From Corticium candelabrum (Eukaryota; Porifera; Homoscleromorpha; Homosclerophorida; Plakinidae), in the NCBI RefSeq assembly GCF_963422355.1, contig NC_085104.1:2898097-2962096 (forward strand): a DNA stretch of 64,000 nucleotides, given 5' to 3'. Position numbers and translations under genes: made by a program. Of the stretch, positions 42,061-53,811 are shown piece after piece. Position 1 is the stretch's first letter. Each line of letters opens with the position of its first letter. The notes beneath the pieces are model-generated. The model was given only the letters and a program-made list of their open reading frames with translations, was not told the DNA's origin and did not search any database.

Positions 42061-42993
42061 CGATTCTTTAGCCTCGTCCCCAGACTCTCTCTCGCTAGTC
42101 TTGTCCGGTTCCCCTTTGACAATTCCAGGCGAGAGAGAGTCTGGGACCATCCCGCCTACTTCCTGCCATACCTCCTTACTAAAATGCTCACTAAGTGTCA
42201 CCTCCAACGTCATCAACTGGCACCCCAACGTCATCAAGTGTCCCGTAACTTCAAAATCAAATTAGCGTTAATCTAATCCAATAAACGTACCACACGGGAT
42301 GCTATGACCATTGTTTGGTGTTTGTGGCGTATCCAGCACTTGCAGACAACTGAGACATGTTGAAAAAGTAAGAGTATGTAGTGTTGGTGACGGGTTTCTT
42401 GACATGAAACTACGGTCTGGATGGTCGAGTTGAAGCTTCCAGGGCTATTCTTTCGCGAAAAGATGTATTTGTTTTCATACTTGAAGACTTCTCGAAGGGT
42501 AGGCGGTAGTTTCATGTCAAGATCAACTTCTTCCCTTGTCATTGCGCGCTTTTTGCTACAGAGTCTAGTCTGCGCGCAAACGCTAATGGCCGCGTGTGCA
42601 CTACGTAGAAGGTCATCATTCCGCCAATTGTAGATGTCAGACTACAAGCCTACACGAAACCCGTCACCAACACTACATACTCTTACCTTTTCAACATGCT
42701 TCAGTTGTCTGCAAGTGCTGGATAAGCCACAAACACCAAACAATGGTCATAGCATTCCGTGTGGTACGTTTATTGGATTAAACTAACGCTAATTTGATTT
42801 TGAAGTTACGGAACACTTGATGTCGTTGGGGGTGCCAGTTGAAGACGTTGGGGGTGACACTTAGTAAGCGTTTACTAAGGAGATATGGCAGGAGGTAGGC
42901 GGGATGATTCCAGACTCTCTCGCGCCTGGAATTGTTATACGGGAACCGGACAAGACTAGCGCGAGAGAGTCTGGGGATGAGGCTACGTTTCCT
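42061..42993. mobile_element. Foldback element, arms of about 350 bp
   Basis: The element spans 42069-42985 and starts TAGCCTCGTCCCCAGACTC. Its left arm (to about 42415) recurs inverted from about 42630 to 42985. The outer part of each arm is itself a hairpin (ACTCTCTC...GAGAGAGT). The flanks CGATTCTT (42061-42068) and CGTTTCCT (42986-42993) are a probable 8-bp target duplication with two mismatches. The same region upstream of copies 3 and 5 reads CTACGTTTCCGGAAAC without the element, giving the empty site. Terminal sequence and structure match the element at 20124-20947. Confidence 0.75.
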
Positions 42994-43131
42994 GAAATTA
43001 AAAGAGTGGCTAGAAATATTCAAAAAGCAATTAACCGTTACGTATGTGACTATATACTATCTCGTATTTCTCACCCATTTTAAAATTATTAATACTAGAC
43101 TGCACGGATTCTGTTTTGTCCTATTTCGTAT

Positions 43132-44338
43132 CTTGTTTATAGCCTCTCAAGCCAGACTCTTCCACGCAGTCGCTGAGCTAAAATCACGTGAATCACACAA
43201 GGAGGAGGAGCTTTTATTGATATAGCTCCAGCGCGAGAAGAGCTTGGTCGCTTTCGAGAACTTCATATTGACGTGGAACCCCGTATCCGGTTTTATAGTT
43301 TGATAAAGCTAATTTGATTAGCTAAGCATGTAGGTTGAGAAACACACGACATCGCTTCACACACTTGCTTGTTTTGCGCGAAGTACGTAGTTGACATCAT
43401 CGTTCGCTTCTAGTACGTATCTAGCTAGACAGCTCAGCCATATAATATTCCGCAGTGTCACGGCTCCTTTTCAGCATTCTGTTTTGCCAACAGTTCACCG
43501 CCGAATCCAGATCTGCAGCGCGGTAGTTTGAGAAATGACCTCATAGTACGCGTTTAGTGTAAATATGTAACAATCAGAGTCCGTCCGTTGACACATGTCG
43601 TACGTAGTACACCACACATGCAACTACGAGTCAACTTCAGACTTCCTGATCACGGTAGGTTCACTGCACTGCTGTTATCCCACACCTATATGTTTCCAGT
43701 TCACCGTGAGGAGAGCCAATATCGTACAAAAGAGCTGCTTGCTGAGTTGAAAGTACCGACAGATAGACTGCGTTAGCAATACACGCCAATCTGGTTATGA
43801 CGTAGACTCCGTTCCACTGCTTTGATGAACCGTTGAGTGAAACAGGGCCGGCAGTTCTCACACCATTTTTCCCACAGACTATAGATGTCAGAGTAAACGT
43901 GCAAGAGTGGTGAACACTGCTACGTCGGTTTCAACTCGCGCAAATCTGCAGATGAGTTCAGTAGAAAGGAACGTTGCTGGGGAGAGTAGGTTCAGCCGAC
44001 CAGTCCCATGTAGGCCATTCTTGGGCTCATTATCATCCGTACTTTGTCCACCAACAGCTTCAATGGCTTTCGTGTTCAAGCGCTCTCCGAGGAGATCTTA
44101 GTCTCCGCTTCATGTATCAAACGCAATTACATTAACGAGCTCTTTAGGAAATCGAATTTGCCTTATCCAGCTATGAAACCAGATCCGGGGTCCCACGTCA
44201 TTATGACGTTGTCGAAAGCGACCAGGCTCTTCTCGCGCTAGAGCAATTCCGGCAAAAGCTCCTCCTCCTCGCGTGATTCACGTGCGTTTAGCTCAGCGAC
44301 TGCGCGGAAGAGCCTGGGTTGCGAGGCGATCATGTTTA
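43132..44338. mobile_element. Second foldback element upstream of copy 4
   Basis: The element is about 43140-44330. Inverted arms of roughly 190 bases share GCAGTCGCTGAGCTAAA and GAGGAGGAGCTTTT. The flanks CTTGTTTA (43132-43139) and CATGTTTA (44331-44338) are a probable 8-bp duplication with one mismatch. The matching site upstream of copy 3 reads ATCATGTTTAGCAAG without an insert. The first bases, TAGCCTC, resemble the elements at 20124 and 42069, but the interior is different. Confidence 0.7.
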
Positions 44339-44440
44339 GGACGAATTGATTAAATTGGAGTGTCACATGCCTTTCTTGAAAAAATCTGAAGCACTTCGCC
44401 TTGCAGATAAAATGTTCCGGTAGTAACATAAAGTCGGTCA

Positions 44441-44449
44441 CACACACAG

Positions 44450-44523
<74 letters not shown>

Positions 44524-44546
44524 GCGCGCGCGCACACACACACACA
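44441..44546. repeat. (CA)n microsatellite
   Basis: A CA tract with a GCGCGC interruption. It is at the place equivalent to 23826-24117 upstream of copy 3. Confidence 0.95.
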
Positions 44547-44575
44547 CTCCTACACTTTTCTTCTTCCTTTTTGTT

Positions 44576-45190
44576 TGGCCTGGTTACAATATGACGCTGG
44601 CGACTCTCGCGAGGACGTTCGCGAGAACGCTGGCGTAGTCGCCGAGTAGGTGTCAAAAAGCTGACGCTGACGCTGTGCCATTTGCAATATTGTGTCAGCA
44701 ACGAGCAGTACGCGCATGCTCATCATAATCGTAGGCCATTAATAAAAAGTCCGTGGTTTCGTTTTCATTTCCTCCCTCACCAAGATGTCGCGGAGACGCT
44801 TCAACATTTTTGCAGCCTGCTGCTGGGAGTCTGGTTTTCCGATACGTTTTCCTAAGTGTTTTTCTTGCGCCTCGCATTTACAACTACCGTGACTTGATTT
44901 GCCACAAGCAGCCGTACCCATACCTACACACATTCGGTAGGCTTCTCTTCCATAGTTTACTTTCAGTTATTTCACTTCTCCGATTTGTCAACAAAAGGCA
45001 CGTGCTTCCGGTAGAAGCTAAAGCACTTTCTGTTTGGACGCTAGAGTTGAACTTGAGTCAATTCTAGAGTTGACGACGCTGACGACGCTTGCGACGCTGA
45101 CGACGCTTGTGACGCGACGTGCGAGTGTTTTCAATATGATGCGGGCCTGAGCGTCGTTGCTAGTGTTCTCGCCAGCGTCGACTCTAACCA
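44576..45190. mobile_element. MITE with GACGCT-rich ends
   Basis: The sequence is absent from the equivalent place upstream of copy 3. Its ends are inverted around GACGCTGGCGA (left, near 44592) and TCGCCAGCGTC (right, near 45169-45179). Many GACGCT or GACGACGCT units are clustered near the right end. The exact borders and target duplication are uncertain. Compare the element at 51064-51805. Confidence 0.5.
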
Positions 45191-45220
45191 TAACCGTAAC
45201 CTTAACCCTAACCCTAAACA
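45186..45220. repeat. Short telomere-like repeat
   Basis: Successive TAACCN units (TAACCATAACCGTAACC, then CTAACCCTAAAC) form about six degenerate CCCTAA units. They lie at the right edge of the MITE 44576-45190. Confidence 0.6.
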
Positions 45221-45351
45221 ACGTTTACGACTTTTGTTGTTTACAATTTGCCTTGATGAGCACGTTCATGTGCAAAGAGTCCAATTCTAGAACGACATAC
45301 TCGATGACAGATATTGCAAACGTTCTTTGCAGCAGTAGTCAAGTTTTCTGG

Positions 45352-45353
<2 letters not shown>

Positions 45354-45432
<79 letters not shown>
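45354..45432. repeat. (CA)n microsatellite at the SINE tail
   Basis: A CA tract that on the minus strand follows the 3' end of the SINE. Confidence 0.95.
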
Positions 45433-45434
<2 letters not shown>

Positions 45435-45859
45435 GACCGGACAAAATGTTAGGCCTTCCACGTCATTCGACGTCAACCTTAATTAAAGTCAGTTACGGAG
45501 ATATTTCCCACTGTCTGTAGAGACATGGCCTTCATGCGCTACGTGTAGGCTAAGGGACAGCGATACAATGCACCTGGAGCTTTGGCCAGGTCAACCGCAG
45601 CTTTGTGACTGGACACCAAGGCCATCAAGTCTGCGGCAAGATGTTACAGCCAAGCCAGTGATCATGTTCACCCCAGTCAATGACCAAGTGGCATGTACTC
45701 ATTTACACTCTTGAGTCAAGAGAAGCAATTGTGTGTAAGTTTCTTGCCTATGGAAATTACGTCGTAGGTCGCAATTAATATGACTTGAATCTGCAACCAT
45801 GCAAGGTCCCGGTTGTTTTTATTCTCCAAATCCGCTCCCTAACCAATTGAGCTACAGCA

Positions 45860-45866
<7 letters not shown>
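45433..45866 (-). mobile_element. tRNA-derived SINE, uninterrupted copy
   Basis: Read on the minus strand it starts with TGTAGCTCAATTGGTTAG (A box TAGCTCAATTGG). A B-box-like GCAGATTCAAGTC follows about 50 bases later. The body of about 350 bases ends near ACGTCGAATGACGTGG before a TG repeat. It stands at the place paralogous to the SINE upstream of copy 3. Confidence 0.75.

Positions 45867-45927
<61 letters not shown>
45867..45927. repeat. (CA)n microsatellite
   Basis: This CA tract joins the SINE head directly to the 3'-flank block of copy 5. Confidence 0.95.
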
Positions 45928-45930
<3 letters not shown>

Positions 45931-46794
45931 TGTTGTCTGATTTCTAACCATCATGCATGTTACATGACATACATTCTTGTATTTCTTCAAGCCTGCGTTT
46001 CATAATCTCACTGACTTGAAACAGCCTTGTCGTATTTCTTTCACATGTTTATCACAAATTTAGTGATCAGAGTGTCACATGATTTCCTACAAGCTTGGGA
46101 GCTTCTCTGACGCTCATACAAACAAGGCAGTCTACGTGTACAAAGCAAGACAGCGCACCATAATTTTGAAACACGCCAAATGTATCGACGCTATGCACTT
46201 TGAGGAAAGACCAATTTCACTTCCAAAATTCGTCAAGCAATAGTCAGATGAACAAATGAGTTTTATTACCATTCTAGCTAGAAAATTCAACATGCGGCTT
46301 GATGTGCGAGATAGTGGTATAGTGGCTGGAGAAATCGGGATCGAGAAGTGAATTTGAGTTGTCCTAATAACATTTTCAAAGACAAGTCTTCCATCTTTTG
46401 ACGCCTGTAAGGCGCTCTTGAATTGGCAATAGCCGCGTGTCCACACCCACTTCCAGAATAGAAAGTTACCACGTACTGGAACCACAACATGAATGTTCTT
46501 GCTATACAAATCTCTAGCAACGTTATGTAACCTCTGGTCTGGCCAAGAGAAATCAGACAAGATAAGATTTAGTTTTTGATTTGATAGCGTAAAAGCTACA
46601 GGTACATGTGCAGTGCTACTTGTGCTGTTGCAAAGACACTGATAACAATACCAAAGTCATGGCATGTTCTACAAACGCTAATCGTACTAGCATTTACTGT
46701 TCCATCATGGCACAGACTACAAACACGAACGAAAAGGATTACTGCTACTCGAGGGAAAGACCGAAGAACATGATGAACGTCTGACTGTTCTTGT
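45928..46794. repeat. 3'-flank block downstream of copy 5
   Basis: It starts at AAATGTTGTCTGATTTCTAA and runs to the stop of copy 5. The outer part found after copies 4, 6 and 7 is missing, with the break at the CA tract. Confidence 0.7.
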
Positions 46795-47317
46795 CTATGG
46801 CTGTAGATCAAAGTCTACGACCTGAGGGTAAGCAAAGTAAGTCTTTCCTGCGTTGTCTCCATCGCCATAGCAAGTGCCGAACCTCAGCTGGGCATACTTA
46901 GAATTCGATGGCCATCGCCAGCTTACTCCGTTGCTGTAATATTTGGGAATGTCGTTAGGATCAGTTGTGGCTGGAAGTACAAATCCATTCCATCGTGTCC
47001 ACGTTTCTGTATCATTTTTGGTTCTTTTGAAGTATGGTTTGTCTAGACCTTCGACATAAAGGGTATTGAATGCCACGTCATAGACTTGAAATCCAAGAAA
47101 GTTCTGTAGATCTTTGCCTGTACTCAGCAACCAGACACTGAATTCATATGTGCTGTTGGGATCAATCGGAAATTGACGTGTAACACCCCACGGATAGTAA
47201 CAAGATCCGTAGTGCTCTTTTACTCTTGTTATACGAGTGTGTTTACCTATATCGACGATAAATATATCATTTTTAGTTAGCTAACTCATTATACGTGCAC
47301 CATGTTTACATATCATG

Positions 47318-47384
<67 letters not shown>

Positions 47385-50169
47385 TGAGTGTGTTCTGAAA
47401 TCCCTCTCGCCTTACCGTTTACAAATGCCATTCCACTGTACTCGGGCATACTTGACCAGTCTCCAGAATATTGTCTTGAACATCCTCATATTCGGATGAC
47501 GGGGATCAGGAAACAGAATTGACAATGGCTGTTCTAGTGCTCGAAGAGCGGGACACCAAAAAATAGTCACTCCTGCGTTTTCTATATCATGTCTGCGTTT
47601 TCGATTTAGTGCAAGACGTCCAGTGCCGTAATAGCACGATCCAAATCGTAATGCAACATAACTAGCATTAGTTGGCCATATCCAGTCTTTTCCATTAGTC
47701 ATGTGGTTTTGAGGATTAGATTGACCATCATTGTCAGTGTCTGGAGTGTCACGAGAAAAAATATATGCTTTCCATTCTTGCCACTGATGATAATGATCGT
47801 AAGAGTTTACGATGTATGGCCTATTCCATCTACCCTCTATTTTGTCTCTGTTGCTGTCATAAACATAGAAGCCAAAGTAGTTCCTCATATGTGTTTCCTA
47901 AAGCACATGCGTGTACGAAAGTTATTAGCTTAAAGAGTCTGTTTAGACTTTTCAGTAATAAAATCCAAAGAAGACACACAATCAAAAATACACACATTCA
48001 ACATAGAAACAGCACAAACAGAATTCACCCCTATGCATAACAATAATAGCTAATTACTATCCTAATGCACTTCTACACGACGGTACATTTACATGGATAC
48101 TAAATCTTCTACTAATCTTCAAACTAACCCTACATAATACGGCTAAACGTACGTAAAAACAAGTTTAGTGAAAGGTTGGAATGCCATCCGCCTGCTGTGA
48201 TATCTAGACCATCTGCAGACTGTATACATAACTAACACAAAAAGTTAGTTCGAAAAGAATAATGATGCACACACTGCTGATGAACCGCATCTAGAGCAGA
48301 ATCTGCATACAACGTGACTCTCTCTACGTCACATTTCTTGGACAACAAATCTTACCTACTTTTGATTTTTTCACAGACATTGCTCTTGCTAGAAACTCCC
48401 GAGTGAACTACAGTATACATAAAAGGTATGAGGATTTGCATGCTGTTGCGAGAGTCTTCGGCCAGCCCTCGTTTCGGCTATAGGTGCGTTTTGTCACTAT
48501 CTACTTGTGTACATGTATGAGTTACGTTCCGTACCCTCCCATTTCCGGTACCTATTCTTTCACATTAGCACATAGGCGTATCTTGCTGCAGATCGACATC
48601 TTCCAGTTGTGCTCCAGCCGATATAGACACTTGCAGTGTCTAAAAGTTGCCGTTAATTGTTCCAGATACAGATTTGTAAATCTTTTAGAGTGTTTTCTAC
48701 TATTCTAAAGCCATTTGAAGTCTGTGTAAAGAAGATGGCAGTCAAGCACTGATTCTGATCACGCTCACTTTCAATGCGTGTTGCTGTGCTCAAGTTGCAA
48801 CTCTTTGACTTCTAAACATCTACAGAAGTGTAGTTTATAACGTTTTGGAAAAGAACCAAAGCTTGGCGTGTCCTTATAGATGTATTCGCCGTACACGTGG
48901 GCCCAAATGGAAGCTTTCTTCCAACTGCCATGCATGCATGGGCTCCAGCCGATAGACGGTTTCAGGACATCTACAGTGTAACTAGCAACTCTTTAACAAG
49001 ATTAATTTTAAGTGCTTGCAACCGTGTTTATGGCATTTAGGCTTACACACTGCTGCCAATGTGATTGCCTACTCCTCCTAGCTAACTTGATTAACAACTG
49101 ACTTCGACTTGAAAACGTCTTCTAAATAATGTCCTCTATCACTGTCAAACTTATTGCTAAAAAGAAGCATTAGACAGAATGAAAAAGTTCTTGTGTTGCT
49201 ACATATCTAAAGCGTGCCTATCTGTAGACCCTAGCTCAATTGAAAGAATTTCCTCTCAATTGCATGGGCTCCACTGTGTACACGCTTTACAAAGACAAGC
49301 ACGACTTTCTTTCATTTTATCAACGTCTTTACTTGTTCCTAAACTATTACCGTGGATGTTGGAAACGTGCAAAACTCGTGTAATAACATGCATTGAAAGT
49401 GGGCGTCAGCAGCCAGCATCTGCGCTTGACCGTCATTGTCATCCTACACAGGATTCGAATGACTTCAGAATAGTAGAAAAAACTTTAAAAAGATGTTAAG
49501 AATCTCCAACAACTGTGGCGCTGAAAACCATCTTTCAGCTAGAAATCTGCCAGTGCATGCCCTATTAATAGATGGACATCTCTAGAGGAGGGTGCGTGTT
49601 GCTTGACAGCAATTTGTAAGCTTAGTATGCAGTGCAATTTGTTGAATTGCTTGCCATCAATTTTATATTCTTAGTATTAAATAAAGCATAAAACTAATAA
49701 ACAGCTTGAAATATAAATTTTAACAGACTAATATAGCATAGAGGCGCCAACACAAACAGAAGAAACATATATCCGTTCTTTACCGATGAATGGATGTAAA
49801 TGGAAAATTCATATTTCTTTGTTGGATCAATGCTGATGAGCGAAGATATTGAATCACAATCGCAATAGTCTAAAATTAGAAAGTAATGTCTTACAGCCAC
49901 TATGGTGTATCATAATAAAGATCTTTCTTATACCATGCTCTGCATATGTATTCTCTTTTTGTTTACACGTGGCGTATTGACCCGACACAGAGGCTTCCAC
50001 TTTTTGCCAATTAGAAGCAAAATCCCATCCGTGGAAGAGGTTTTGACCGCCACAATCCTACTCAAGTACTAAACGATGAATATACATGCACAGACAACGA
50101 TTAATGTAAGAGTTACCATACCTGACAAAGAAAAATGGTAGCAAAGCAAAGGATATAAAGCTTCCTCAT
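46795..50169 (-). CDS. Array copy 5: two-domain secreted protein, frameshifted at end of exon 4
   Basis: Exons by homology are 50122-50169, 49934-50057, 49784-49869, 47416-47897 and 46795-47246. Exons 1-3 are open (signal peptide MRKLYILCFATIFLCQ) and exon 5 is open. Exon 4 is 482 bases, two short of the 484 of copies 2 and 8, because of a two-base deletion near 47470. After MFKT the reading changes. If splicing is normal, the frame meets TAA in the first codons of exon 5. The predicted product would then be a single-domain secreted protein with an altered tail of about 18 residues. It could also be an early pseudogene. Domain 1 keeps the DTDNDG loop. I cannot tell whether the truncated form is used. 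Confidence 0.6.
47318..47392. repeat. (GT)n microsatellite in intron 4 of copy 5
   Basis: A GT tract of about 37 units at the shared position. Confidence 0.95.
47898..49783. other. Intron 3 of copy 5
   Basis: 1.9 kb with no mobile element recognised. It carries the TGATGAACCGCATCTAGA block near 48279 and a short ataataatag near 48043, which is the nearest equivalent of the LINE insertion site in copy 2. No other exon was found. Confidence 0.6.
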
Positions 50170-50440
50170 CGTCGAGCAACAGCTGTGAGCAACAGATGAT
50201 GAGAAATAAAAAGGTAATATGTGTTCTGCCTTTTACAGTGCAACCGTGTGCAGCCTCTCTTGTCTCCTCCTCCAACAGCAACACATTGTTGTCAGGCTAG
50301 ACGACGCCCTCTTACCCCGCCTTTATTTAGATAGCGAGTGGCTTTTTATTTGTCAGTCAATTAACAGCAAGGTGACGTATCATCACGTGACCTACGCAAG
50401 TCTGTGCTCTCGTTTTGTTCTCTTTTTGCATGTCTCGATA
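50170..50440 (-). promoter_or_regulatory. Upstream block of copy 5 with CACGTG site
   Basis: ATCACGTGAC is at 50382-50391, about 215 bases before the start codon, in sequence shared with copies 3 and 4. Confidence 0.5.
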
Positions 50441-51063
50441 TTGTGCATTACAATTCGCCGCCAGATAACCTTCTGCTGCTATCGAGAAACAAAAAGCAAA
50501 AACGTGCAAAGAAAACTCTGCCTAACTATAACGCAAGCGAGGAAACGTCCCTACGTTTCCGGAAACTAACAGTGTGGCTAGAAATATTGTCCAATTTCAA
50601 GAAGCAATTGAGTGACATATACATGACTATAACTTTCTTGTCTACATATGTCTCAAGCGTTTTAGCTACAGTCTCATATAGCTAGACTGTATGCTTTGTT
50701 CTATTCTATTTCTCATGTTTAGCGCGGATTGATCAGATTAGAGTGTCACGTAAATTTCGTGAAACTATCTGGAACAAACACTTCACCAGACAACAATGCT
50801 CCGTCAATCCACCTTTTGCTCACACCACTCACAGTAACTGTTGTCAATTGACACCCACAACAGCCGCCGCTGCGGTTTTACTGTTTTGTAAGATAAACTA
50901 ATGCGCAAATTGAGTGTCCCATTTCTAAGCTCCTGCTCACTTTGTATTTGCTTTCACTCTACAAGTTGTACGTAATCTTTGACAATATTCGTCTTTACTC
51001 TGCAAAAAAGGAAAGATTAATACTATGTGCCAGATTTTAATGCAGAGACAACGCATAACACTG

Positions 51064-51805
51064 TTAAGCCTGGTTCACAGTACGACGCTGGCGCAGCGTC
51101 CTGCAAACGTTCTGGACGCTGACAAGGACGCCCACACAAGCGTTAGCTAAGACGCTTGCTCTGGACGCTGACAAGGTCGCCCACACAAGCGTTAGCTAAG
51201 ACGCTGGCTCTGGACTATTTACAGTATTGCATCTGACAAGTGCCAATCGTAAAATGAACACACTGCGACAGTGGTCTGGCGCTACAAAGTAAACATGTGT
51301 GTACAATGTACTCGCGACAGACGACGACGTTTTGGTTTTGTTGCGCTGCTGCGCCATAGTCAAGCATTTTCTTTCATTCTTGGTTTATGTTTTATGTTGC
51401 CCCTAGGAGGGAACTACATCAGATGTGGTGTGATAAGAATATATTATTATTATTCTCTCCTTTTTCTTAGACTGAACTGGCCAAACGCAGGGAAACCACG
51501 CACACACTCAATGAAAACTTCCATCGACGAATAAATGATCGATGCCATGTGAACAATTATAATATCTCGGATACGTCCAGTGACTGACTTTCGATTAGTT
51601 GAAACGGAGCACGTGATGTCATCGGATGCTGGGTCACTTCTGGCTAGAACGCTTGATTAGAACTTTACTCTATTCCAGCGTCGTGGACGCTCTGCTAGGG
51701 TCGTGTGAGCGTCGTACGAGCGTCGCGGACGCTGACATGTTTACAGTGTGACGCTGACGCTCACACGATGTTCGTCCGAGTATCGTACTGTGAACTGGGC
51801 TTTAG
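51064..51805. mobile_element. MITE with inverted ends and GACGCT subterminal repeats
   Basis: The left end TAAGCCTGGTTCACAGTACGA (51065 onward) pairs with the right end TCGTACTGTGAACTGGGC (51783-51800) as inverted repeats. Next to both ends there are several GACGCT or AGCGTC units, including a 50-base direct duplication near 51110-51210. No transposase is encoded. The target duplication is not clear. Confidence 0.65.
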
Positions 51806-52066
51806 AGACCGTTTGATCTTTGAAATTCCATTGTGCGTGTACAAACTGCTAAAGTCCCGCCTCATGGACGGAGAAGAAAGCAGCCTACTAATAAAAGACA
51901 ACTGCTGATGTCAGAGCTAATAATCTTTATCGTTTTTGTTAGAGCTCGTGTACACCGCAAGTAATTCCAATGCTGATAAAAGCGCCTTAGAACTGCTCTA
52001 CCTTTATTGCGTTGTTACTGAAAAGCAATTAACAAGAATTTCGTGTCCTATTTCGCTCACGCACAC

Positions 52067-52082
52067 AGACAGACAGACAGAA

Positions 52083-52139
<57 letters not shown>

Positions 52140-52184
52140 CAGACACACACGGACACAGACACAGACACAGACACAGACACAGAC

Positions 52185-52238
<54 letters not shown>

Positions 52239-52273
52239 AGACAGACACAGACAGACACACACAGACACACACA

Positions 52274-52354
<81 letters not shown>

Positions 52355-52375
52355 AGACACAGACACAGACACACA

Positions 52376-52438
<63 letters not shown>
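52067..52438. repeat. Complex (CAGA)n / (ACAGAC)n / (CA)n microsatellite
   Basis: It begins as pure CAGA units (52067-52140), then mixed CAGACA, then CA tracts separated by CAGACA units. All long reading frames across it are repeat artefacts. Confidence 0.95.
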
Positions 52439-52444
52439 GCACAC

Positions 52445-53800
52445 GTAGGATAGGTGTTCCTAATTGTGGACACTCCCCGGTAATTTGAGTTACAAACGCT
52501 GTTTCTCTGGTAAACTGCAACGAAAAGAGAGGGAAAGACGTTCGAGGTACGCACCAGTGTCTCAGATTTGAAACAATACCTGTACGACTAGAATCGCACA
52601 ACGTCTGCTAGCGCACTAGCAAAATATACGAGATAACGTCTGTGAACAGCCCAAACGGGGGTGTATCCTAATTGTGGACATCTTTGTCTCCGCCACAGAA
52701 AGCGACAGGGTTTGAGTAACAGCTGGACTAGATACCTGAATGTTTGCCTCGCAAGCTGGTATTTTGGCCCTAATCAAAACCGTGTTCTGTTGTGTATCAT
52801 CACGATTCACCTGCAAACTGTTAACACCTACAAGGTTTCTCCCATCACGTCGACAAATTCGAAGTATACGAATCGATCTTTTATTGGATCATGAAAGTGC
52901 CCTGGTGCAATTTAGGCAATTATTGAGTACCTTGGCGAAGTTTTGAGCTTAGTTACGTTGACTGTAACGTGCTAAAGATGTGCATTATGTGCATGGAGCG
53001 AACGTGTATTTCCAGTCCAGTAAATACGTAAATATCTTTACTCATACTAGATCTAGACATCAGTAATCCACTGACAATCTAGCTGTTTTCACTGCTATTA
53101 CATTTGGCCACACTAGGGTATGAAAGGAGAACAAACAATGTAGGTGAAATGTCAATATCAGCAACATTAGTAATCCAGTCAGAATTTGACTGATTTCACT
53201 TCTACTAGATCTGGCAACCATAAGACACAAAAGGAAAGTTTACAAACTTACGTAGGATAGGTAGAAGGTCAAACCTTCCTTGTCTCATATCAATAAGCAG
53301 CTCAATCAGCAACACAAAAATTTGCTATAGAACCACAGTTTACAGTTCAGACGTTTATATAAACATGATTGATCGTCTCCTGCAGTGCATCGTAAACAGA
53401 ACACTTGGTTTCTGCAAAATTTGAAAGTCCCGACGTCATTTTACACAGAAGTAATACACCACAGAACATGATTTTGATTGCGATCCAAAATATCAGCTTG
53501 TGAGGCAACCATTCAGGTTTGTAGTCCAGCTGTTACTCAGGCTCAGTCGCTTTCTGTAACAAAGAAAAAATGTCCACAATTAGGATACACCCATCCTCCA
53601 GGTTGTTTGCAGACGTTATCCCGTATATTGTGCTAGTGCGCTAGCTGACGTTGTGCGATTCAAGTCGTACCGTCACGAAGTCCAAGACAATGGTGCGTAT
53701 ATCGGACATGTTTCACTGTTTCTTCGTGCAGGATACCAGAGAAAACAGCGATTTTAATTCAAATTACCGGGGAGTGTCTACAATTAGGGACGCCTACCCT
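52445..53800. mobile_element. Foldback element, arms of about 370 bp
   Basis: The left arm (52445-52820) and the right arm (53430-53800) are inverted copies with about 600 bases between them. The terminal motif CCTAATTGTGGACA occurs near both ends and a second time inside each arm (52670 and, inverted, 53573). No coding capacity was recognised. The left edge abuts the microsatellite and the right edge abuts an interspersed repeat. The target duplication could not be fixed. Confidence 0.65.
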
Positions 53801-53811
53801 TCGATACTCGG

